Source: Clostridiaceae bacterium Marseille-Q3526 (GTDB taxonomy: Bacteria; Bacillota; Clostridia; Lachnospirales; Lachnospiraceae). Taken from it: DNA of 64,000 nt. The notes beneath the pieces are model-generated. The model was not told where the DNA came from, made no database searches, and saw only the letters and a list, made by a program, of their open reading frames with translations. Shown piece after piece: positions 58,348-64,000 of the stretch (position 1 is its first letter; each line of letters starts with the position of its first letter). Made by a program: the position numbers and the translations under genes. The stretch lies in the NCBI GenBank assembly GCA_018223375.1, contig JAGTTS010000002.1, positions 124,001 to 188,000 on the forward strand, written 5' to 3'.

Positions 58348-60295
58348 TTTTGCTGGGGAGCAGTATAAAAAGGCGAGAAAAGCTGGAATTAAGGCCTTCC
58401 GGGAGGCGGGAGGAAAGGGCAGATATCCCTATCTGACGTCTCTGGACGAGATCCTTCTCCACACAAAAACAGCTGGCACAGAGGATCTGGGCGTGTGCGA
58501 GATCCCTCTGTCCAGAGTCACGGGAACCAAGACGGCCTCCCGCTCGGAGAGCTTTGCCTGGAATTTCATGCCCCTTCTTCGGGAAAAAACGGAGTTTTCA
58601 GGAAAGTGGGAGAGGCTTTATGAGGCCCAGATGGAGGAGGGAATCAGGGAGCCGGTAAAGGTTTACGAATATATGCACCATTTTTATGTGCGGGAGGGAA
58701 ATAAGCGGGTCAGCGTGATGAAATACGTGGGAGCCGTTAAAATCACGGCTGACGTTACCAGGATCTTTCCAAAGAGGGACGGAAAGAAGGCTTACGAGGC
58801 ATTTTACCAGTATGCGGCGTTTAACAGGGCCACAGGACTGTTCGAGCTGCTGTTTTCGGAGCCGGATGCTTACCAGAAGCTGGCCGCCCGGTTTGAGGAG
58901 ACTCTGGCAGAGCGGTGGAAAGAGGACAAAATTAAGGAACTTCGGGCTGCCTTTGGGAGATTCTGCAGCTGCTATGAGAAAAAGGCGAGAGCGGACAGCC
59001 TGACAGAGGAGAGCGACGCGTTTTTCGTGTATCTGGAGGTGTTTGGCTATCAGGGGCTTCTCACAGACAGCGACCGTCAGATTCGGGAACGGATGGAGAG
59101 GGCCTGGGAGGAGATGAAACTGGCCGGACAGAAGAAGAAGGTGGCCCTGATCGAGGAGCACAGGGAAGCAGAAGAAGGGAAAAACAGTCTGTTTGGCTTC
59201 CTGCACGGGGGAGAGAAAAGGCCCCTGCGCATTGCTTTTATCAATGATAAAGACTCCAGAACCTCCGCCTGGGCCTACGGCCACCGGCTGGGCTGGCAGG
59301 CCTTAAAGGAGAAATATGGAAGTCAGGTGAAAATTTCTGTTTACAATCACTGCGATACACCGGAGGCTGTCAGAGACGCTCTGGCCAAGGCAGTACTGCA
59401 GAAAAACGATATTATTTTTACAACAGCGGGGCAGATGCGGGCTCAGGCGCTGGAGACGGCTGTCAATCACCCGGAAATCAAATTTTTGAACTGTTCCGTC
59501 AACGCCTCCTACCGCTCCATCCGCAGCTATTATGCCAGAATGTACGAGGCGAAATTTATTCTGGGCATGACGGCTGCCGCTCTCTGCGAGGACGGCAGGA
59601 TCGCCTACATTGCCGATTATCCCGTATACGGAGCTGTGGCCAACATTAACGCGTTCGCCATAGGCGCCCAGATGGTGCGGCCGGGAGTGAAGATCTATCT
59701 GAAATGGTCCAACCTTAAAAAGGGCGATTGGAAAGCGGAGATCAAAAAATCTGGATTTACTATGGTTTCAGGGCCTGATCTGAAGCTGCCGTCAGAGGAA
59801 AGCCGCCTCTTCGGCCTGTTCCGGTACAGCCAGAAAAAGGGAGACTATGAAAATCTGGCCATGCCGTTCATTGACTGGGGGCGGTATTACTGTCTTCTGA
59901 CAGAGTCGGTGATGGATGGAAACTTTGATTCCAGGGAGTTTACAAAGACAGGGCAGGCAGTCAATTATTTCCTGGGCATGTCGGCCCAGGTAGTGAGCGT
60001 GATCTTTTCCTCCCGCGTCCCCTACTCGGTGAGAAAAATGGCGGATGTGTTTGAGGAGGCGATGATCCAGGGCAGATTTTCGCCCTTCGACGGAGAGATC
60101 CGGACGAAAAAAGGGTGGTTGAAGGGGGCTGACAGCGGTTCCCTGGATCTGTTCCAGATTGTGAAAATGGACTGGCTCAACGACAATGTAATAGGAAAAA
60201 TACCAGGGATCGACGCTTTCAAGGAGGACGCAAGAGAGCTTCTCTCTGCCCTGGGAGTGGAGGCGGCCAGAACGGAGGAGGGAGGAACACCATGA
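58340..60295 (+). CDS. Cytosolic fusion: ParB-like N-terminal domain and BMP-type binding domain
   Basis: The 651-residue protein has no signal peptide or lipobox. The first 140 residues contain a ParB/sulfiredoxin-like motif (FYVREGNKRVSVMKYVGAVKI, 116-135), the part that in ParB binds CTP. A helical, charged linker follows (about 140-290). From about residue 294 the protein is a BMP/PnrA-type ligand-binding domain (PLRIAFINDKDSRTSAWAYG, IIFTTAGQMRAQALETAV, CSVNASYRSIRSYYARMYEAKFILG, IAYIADYPVYGAVANINAFAIGAQ). Secreted BMP proteins capture nucleosides; this one lies inside the cell, so it is more likely a sensor than an importer subunit. It overlaps both neighbours. Confidence 0.82.
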   Translation: MSDFAGEQYKKARKAGIKAFREAGGKGRYPYLTSLDEILLHTKTAGTEDLGVCEIPLSRVTGTKTASRSESFAWNFMPLLREKTEFSGKWERLYEAQMEEGIREPVKVYEYMHHFYVREGNKRVSVMKYVGAVKITADVTRIFPKRDGKKAYEAFYQYAAFNRATGLFELLFSEPDAYQKLAARFEETLAERWKEDKIKELRAAFGRFCSCYEKKARADSLTEESDAFFVYLEVFGYQGLLTDSDRQIRERMERAWEEMKLAGQKKKVALIEEHREAEEGKNSLFGFLHGGEKRPLRIAFINDKDSRTSAWAYGHRLGWQALKEKYGSQVKISVYNHCDTPEAVRDALAKAVLQKNDIIFTTAGQMRAQALETAVNHPEIKFLNCSVNASYRSIRSYYARMYEAKFILGMTAAALCEDGRIAYIADYPVYGAVANINAFAIGAQMVRPGVKIYLKWSNLKKGDWKAEIKKSGFTMVSGPDLKLPSEESRLFGLFRYSQKKGDYENLAMPFIDWGRYYCLLTESVMDGNFDSREFTKTGQAVNYFLGMSAQVVSVIFSSRVPYSVRKMADVFEEAMIQGRFSPFDGEIRTKKGWLKGADSGSLDLFQIVKMDWLNDNVIGKIPGIDAFKEDARELLSALGVEAARTEEGGTP

Positions 60296-60960
60296 AAATC
60301 TTGATTGTAGCTGACGAGGAGTCGAAGGCCCTCTACGATTATTATGACAGTTCCCGGCTGAAGGATATCGATCTGATCCTGTCCTGCGGGGATCTGCGGG
60401 CCTCCTATCTGGAGTTTCTGGTCACCATGGGCCGGGCGCCTGTCCTCTATGTCATGGGAAACCATGACGACAGGTATAAGGCGAATCCGCCGGAGGGCTG
60501 CGTCTGCGTGGAGGAACGGGTTTACAATTATAAGGGCCTTCGAATCGCAGGCCTGGGAGGCTGCATGCGGTACAAGCCGGATGGAATTTACCTGTACACA
60601 GAGGAGGAACAGCGAAGGCGCGTCCAGAAGCTGAAGCGGCAGCTGCAGCGGTATCACGGGGCGGATATTTTCCTCACCCACGCCCCGGCCAAGGGGCTGG
60701 GAGACGGATCGGATTTTCCCCATCAGGGCTTTGAGTGCTTCCATGAAATTCTGGATGAATTTCATCCCAAATATCTGATTCACGGACACCAGCACTTAAA
60801 TTACGGATCCGGTGCCCGCAGGCTGGAGAAGGGGCCTACCGCCATCATCAACGGATACGGTTCTTATACCCTGGAGATCGGGCCGGAGGAATACCCTTCG
60901 GAGTATGAGAATACAGGTTCTCTGATTTTTGATTTGTATAATAAACTGAGGCACAGATAA
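60292..60960 (+). CDS. Metallophosphoesterase
   Basis: A 222-residue calcineurin-like phosphoesterase. Metal ligands are visible in MKILIVADEE at the start (Asp), DLILSCGDLRASYLEFL, YVMGNHDDRY and FLTHAPAKGLGDG, and IHGHQHLNYG near the C-terminus. The substrate may be a phosphodiester or nucleotide. It overlaps the BMP-fusion gene by 4 bases (ATGA), so it probably acts in the same process, for example turning over a nucleotide signal. That is conjecture. Confidence 0.88.
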   Translation: MKILIVADEESKALYDYYDSSRLKDIDLILSCGDLRASYLEFLVTMGRAPVLYVMGNHDDRYKANPPEGCVCVEERVYNYKGLRIAGLGGCMRYKPDGIYLYTEEEQRRRVQKLKRQLQRYHGADIFLTHAPAKGLGDGSDFPHQGFECFHEILDEFHPKYLIHGHQHLNYGSGARRLEKGPTAIINGYGSYTLEIGPEEYPSEYENTGSLIFDLYNKLRHR

Positions 60961-61003
60961 ATCTTGTCCCAGAACATGTTTTGTGATAGACTTAGGAGCA
61001 AAA

Positions 61004-61021
61004 GGGCCTGCGCAGCAGGCC
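61004..61021 (+). promoter_or_regulatory. Short hairpin before metY
   Basis: GGCCTGC-GCA-GCAGGCC, just before the AGGAGG ribosome site of metY. It could modulate translation. No SAM riboswitch is seen. Confidence 0.35.
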
Positions 61022-61041
61022 GGACTAGGAGGAAAGACAGC

Positions 61042-62322
61042 ATGAGCAAAAAGCGTTCAATCGAAACTACCTGCATCCAGGGAGGATGGCATCCGGAGAA
61101 TGGAGAGGCGAGAGTTCTCCCCATTTACCAGAGCACTACATTTAAATACTCTACCAGCGAACAGATGGGACGGCTCTTTGATTTGGAGGAGAACGGCTAT
61201 TTCTATACGAGACTTGCCAATCCGACTAACGACGCCGTAGCGGAGAAGATCTGCGAGATGGAGGGCGGAGCGGCGGCCATGCTGACTTCCTCCGGCCAGG
61301 CGGCCAATTTCTATTCCGTTTTCAACATCTGCTCGGCAGGCGATCATTTCATCTGCGCGGCTACTGTTTACGGAGGAACGTCCAACCTGTTTACTGTTAC
61401 CATGAAGAAGATGGGAATCGAGGTCACTCTGGTAGATCCGGAGTCTACTGATGAGGAGCTGGACGCGGCGTTCCGCCCAAACACCAAGTGCGTATTCGGC
61501 GAGTCTATCGCCAACCCGGCGCTGGTGGTATTAGACATTGAAAAATTTGCCAGGGCAGCCCACAGACACGGCGTTCCGTTAATTGTGGACAATACCTTTG
61601 CGACGCCTATCAACTGCCGCCCCTTCGAGTGGGGAGCTGACATTGTAACCCACTCTACCAGCAAGTACATGGACGGACATGCCATGAGCGTAGGCGGATG
61701 CATTGTGGACAGCGGAAATTTTGACTGGGAAGCCCACAAGGACAAATTCCCGTGCCTTACTGAGCCGGACGCTTCCTACCACGGCGTTGTGTATACAGAA
61801 AAATTTGGAAAGGGAGCTTATATCACAAAGGCCACCGCTCAGGTCATGAGGGATCTGGGTTCAATTCAGGCTCCCATGAACGCGTTTCTTTTAAACGTAG
61901 GCCTGGAGACTCTGCACCTGCGTGTGCCGCGCCACTGCGAGAACGCGCTGAAGGCAGCGAAATACTTAAAGTCCAGAGAGGACGTGGCGTGGGTAAATTA
62001 TCCGGGACTCGAGGGAGACAGATATTACGAGCTGGCACAGAAGTATATGCCGAATGGAACCTGCGGCGTTATTTCCTTCGGACTGAAGGGCGGCAGAGAG
62101 GCGGCAGGCGTATTTATGGATAAGCTGAAGCTGGCTGCCATTGTGACTCATGTGGCAGACGCCCGCACCTGCGTGCTTCATCCGGCCAGCCATACCCACC
62201 GTCAGCTGACAGACGAGCAGCTGGCAGAGGCTGGAGTCGATCCGTCCATGATCCGCCTGAGCGTGGGAATTGAGAACGCCGACGATATTATTGAAGATAT
62301 CCGTCAGGCTTTAGAGGACTAA
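61042..62322 (+). CDS. metY: O-acetylhomoserine sulfhydrylase / aminocarboxypropyltransferase
   Basis: ATG 61042 follows TAGGAGGAAAG; the longer frame starts in the leader. The 426-residue PLP enzyme has TCIQGGWHPENGEARVLPIYQSTTF, YTRLANPTNDAVAEKICEMEGG, SSGQAANFYSVFNI, GVPLIVDNTFATPINC, PLP-binding Lys near 208 in HSTSKYMDGHAMSVGG, and a C-terminal RLSVGIENADDIIEDI. It adds sulfide or methanethiol to O-acetylhomoserine, giving homocysteine or methionine. A methionine gamma-lyase is the main alternative; the length and start favour MetY. Confidence 0.88.
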   Translation: MSKKRSIETTCIQGGWHPENGEARVLPIYQSTTFKYSTSEQMGRLFDLEENGYFYTRLANPTNDAVAEKICEMEGGAAAMLTSSGQAANFYSVFNICSAGDHFICAATVYGGTSNLFTVTMKKMGIEVTLVDPESTDEELDAAFRPNTKCVFGESIANPALVVLDIEKFARAAHRHGVPLIVDNTFATPINCRPFEWGADIVTHSTSKYMDGHAMSVGGCIVDSGNFDWEAHKDKFPCLTEPDASYHGVVYTEKFGKGAYITKATAQVMRDLGSIQAPMNAFLLNVGLETLHLRVPRHCENALKAAKYLKSREDVAWVNYPGLEGDRYYELAQKYMPNGTCGVISFGLKGGREAAGVFMDKLKLAAIVTHVADARTCVLHPASHTHRQLTDEQLAEAGVDPSMIRLSVGIENADDIIEDIRQALED

Positions 62323-62348
62323 CAGCCCTTAAACAGGAGAACAGTCAA

Positions 62349-63899
62349 ATGAAAAAGAGAAAAAAGCTGCTGCGGCTTGTGTTTGGCAGAACCACCTTTG
62401 TGGTGCTGTTCCTTTTGATCCAGCTGGGAATCCTGCTGATGGGATTTGCCTGGCTGGAAGAGTATATGCTCTATTTCTACGGGGCGTCTGTCATTTTGAG
62501 CGCGGTAACTCTGATTTACATTATCAGCGCAGATGAGAGCACTTCCATTAAGCTGTCATGGGTCGTCCCGATTCTTGTTTTTCCTGTATTCGGAACGCTG
62601 TTTTATCTGTTCGTGCGGCTTCAGATCGGCACGAAGCTTATCGGCCACAGACTGAAGATGACGTCTGCCGAGACAGCGCCGTATCTGAAGCAGGACACGG
62701 AGACAGCAGAGCGCTTTAACGAGATGAGCTCCAGCCAGGGCAACCTGGTGCGCTACATGAACCGGTTTGCCGGCTGTCCGGTCTATCAGAATACAGCGGC
62801 CCAGTATTTCCCTCTGGGAGACGATATGTTCGTAGAGATGAAGCGCCGCCTGAAAGCGGCGAAGCACTTCATTTTTATGGAGTATTTTATTGTGGAGAGG
62901 GGAGAAATGTGGAACAGCATCCTGGAGATCCTGGAGGAAAAGGTCAGGGAGGGTGTGGAGGTCCGCGTTATGTACGACGGCATGTGCTGCCTGATGCTGC
63001 TTCCCTATTCCTACCCTAAGACGCTTCGGGAAAAGGGGATTAAATGCAAAATGTTTTCCCCCATCCGGCCCGCCTTGTCCACCCACCAGAATAACCGGGA
63101 TCACAGAAAAATCTGCGTCATTGACGGTCATACGGCCTTTACAGGCGGCGTCAATCTGGCAGACGAGTACATTAACAGAAAGGTACGGTTCGGCCACTGG
63201 AAGGACACGGCTGTGATGGTAGAGGGAGACGCGGCTGTTGGCTTTACCATGATGTTCCTCCAGATGTGGGGAGTGACAGAGCAGGAGAAGGAGCGCTATG
63301 AAAGCTACTTAAAGCCTGCGGACTACCGGCTTCCAAAAGACGCCGACGCTTCCGGATTCGTGATTCCATACGGCGACAGTCCTCTGGATAAGGAAAATGT
63401 GGGAGAGCAGGTCTACCTGGATATTCTGGGCCATGCGAAAAAATACGTCCACATTATGACGCCCTATCTGATTCTGGACGATCAGATGATCAACGCTCTT
63501 CAGTATTCCGCAAAGAGGGGAGTGGAGACAATCATCATCATGCCCCATATTCCCGACAAGATGTCAGCCTATCTGCTGGCCCGCTCCTACTATGAAGAGC
63601 TTTTGACAGCCGGGGTAAGAATCTTTGAGTATACGCCGGGCTTTGTCCATGGGAAGGTCTTCACCTGCGACGACGAGAAGGCAGTAGTAGGAACCATCAA
63701 CCTGGATTTCAGAAGCCTTTACCTTCATTTTGAGTGCGCCGCTTACTTTTATAAGCACCCGGTGGTGGCCCAGGTGGAGGATGACTACCAGAAAACCCTG
63801 GAAAAGTGCCAGGAGATCACCATAGCAGACTGCCGGAATTTCCCATTCTTCAAGCGTTTTATGGGAAAGGCCCTGCGCCTGTTCGCTCCGCTGATGTAG
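62349..63899 (+). CDS. cls: Cardiolipin synthase
   Basis: A 516-residue membrane enzyme. Two or three N-terminal hydrophobic segments (VVLFLLIQLGILLMGFAWL, then VVPILVFPVFGTLFYLFV) anchor it. Two phospholipase-D motifs follow: HRKICVIDG with NLADEYINRK, and HGKVFTCDDEKAVVGTINLDFRSL. Both have the H-x-K-x4-D layout. It joins two phosphatidylglycerol molecules into cardiolipin and glycerol. Length and order match the bacterial ClsA/YwnE type. A strong terminator follows. Confidence 0.94.
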   Translation: MKKRKKLLRLVFGRTTFVVLFLLIQLGILLMGFAWLEEYMLYFYGASVILSAVTLIYIISADESTSIKLSWVVPILVFPVFGTLFYLFVRLQIGTKLIGHRLKMTSAETAPYLKQDTETAERFNEMSSSQGNLVRYMNRFAGCPVYQNTAAQYFPLGDDMFVEMKRRLKAAKHFIFMEYFIVERGEMWNSILEILEEKVREGVEVRVMYDGMCCLMLLPYSYPKTLREKGIKCKMFSPIRPALSTHQNNRDHRKICVIDGHTAFTGGVNLADEYINRKVRFGHWKDTAVMVEGDAAVGFTMMFLQMWGVTEQEKERYESYLKPADYRLPKDADASGFVIPYGDSPLDKENVGEQVYLDILGHAKKYVHIMTPYLILDDQMINALQYSAKRGVETIIIMPHIPDKMSAYLLARSYYEELLTAGVRIFEYTPGFVHGKVFTCDDEKAVVGTINLDFRSLYLHFECAAYFYKHPVVAQVEDDYQKTLEKCQEITIADCRNFPFFKRFMGKALRLFAPLM

Positions 63900-63925
63900 G
63901 GAGTTTGACAGATTTTTAATGACAG

Positions 63926-63988
63926 AGGACTGGCAGAAGTTTTCAGCGGCTTTAAGTGAAGCGTGAAAACTTCTGCCAGTCCTTTTTG
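63926..63988 (+). terminator. Terminator after cls
   Basis: AGGACTGGCAGAAGTTTTCA and its near-perfect complement TGAAAACTTCTGCCAGTCCT with TTTTTG behind. A very stable stem of about 20 bp. Confidence 0.9.
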
Positions 63989-64000
63989 TCATTTTTTCCC

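Noticed and set aside
60961..61041. SAM riboswitch before metY
   Set aside because: The gap is 81 bases with one short hairpin and no terminator; it cannot hold the known SAM aptamers.

Overview
The window looks like a chromosomal segment of a gut-type Clostridia, most likely Lachnospiraceae (the Lachnoclostridium / Enterocloster / Hungatella neighbourhood). This is inferred from gene content and order, not from a marker gene: split AICAR transformylase / PurO-type IMP cyclohydrolase, pta-ackA-yceD-rpmF, a selenocysteine-containing SelD beside a LysR regulator, a second type IIA topoisomerase, and many strong AGGAGG ribosome binding sites. Base composition is near 50 % GC except in a short AT-richer island at about 3.0-4.8 kb.

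Layout. 0-1.3 kb: end of a zinc-ribbon protein, a COG2426 membrane protein and a CsoR/FrmR repressor. 1.3-2.2 kb holds no ordinary gene but contains what I read as a complete Fst/par-type type I toxin-antitoxin locus: convergent toxin mRNA and antisense RNA, paired direct repeats, a shared bidirectional terminator, and a toxin frame cut by TAG. 2.2-5.0 kb: minus-strand tRNAs Pro-Glu-Thr, a small AT-rich island (CD3324-type regulator, Ntn-hydrolase, xenobiotic acetyltransferase), then a second identical tRNA Pro-Glu pair. 5.1-10.7 kb: a SunS-like glycosyltransferase and a ParE/ParC-like topoisomerase pair. 10.8-19.6 kb: purine nucleoside salvage (M20 amidohydrolase, DeoD, BMP-type nucleoside ABC importer, adenine deaminase). 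19.7-29.4 kb: Asd, GalM, an EamA permease, TopB, a hexapeptide protein, Upp and a lipoprotein on the minus strand, and the last two steps of IMP synthesis as two separate proteins.

29.5-30.9 kb: tRNA-Leu and a complete 1064-bp insertion sequence flanked by an unusually long 26-bp direct repeat. 30.9-39.6 kb: zf-HC2 protein, PolA, CoaE, WalJ-like hydrolase, ACT/PFL pair, methyltransferase and TmcAL. 39.9-45.3 kb: Pta-AckA (acetate and ATP from acetyl-CoA), YceD-RpmF, SelD (in-frame UGA with a downstream hairpin), its LysR-type neighbour and a decayed ABC ATPase. 45.4-47.7 kb: DUF362 ferredoxin-like protein and M42 peptidase. 47.9-56.4 kb: a sugar-uptake divergon with binding protein and two permeases on minus, LacZ, LacI-type regulator and MsmK-type ATPase on plus, and inverted copies of a candidate operator in the shared promoter region. 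56.5-60.96 kb: an overlapping operon of a PucR/CdaR-like regulator, a YesL-like membrane protein, a cytosolic ParB-like/BMP fusion and a phosphoesterase. 61.0-63.9 kb: MetY and cardiolipin synthase.

The most interesting signals are the par-like type I toxin-antitoxin locus (1.62-1.94 kb), the ParB-like/BMP fusion operon (56.5-60.96 kb), the 26-bp-duplicating IS, the Sec-containing SelD, and the divergent lac operator region. All family assignments come from reading the sequence; no database search was run.
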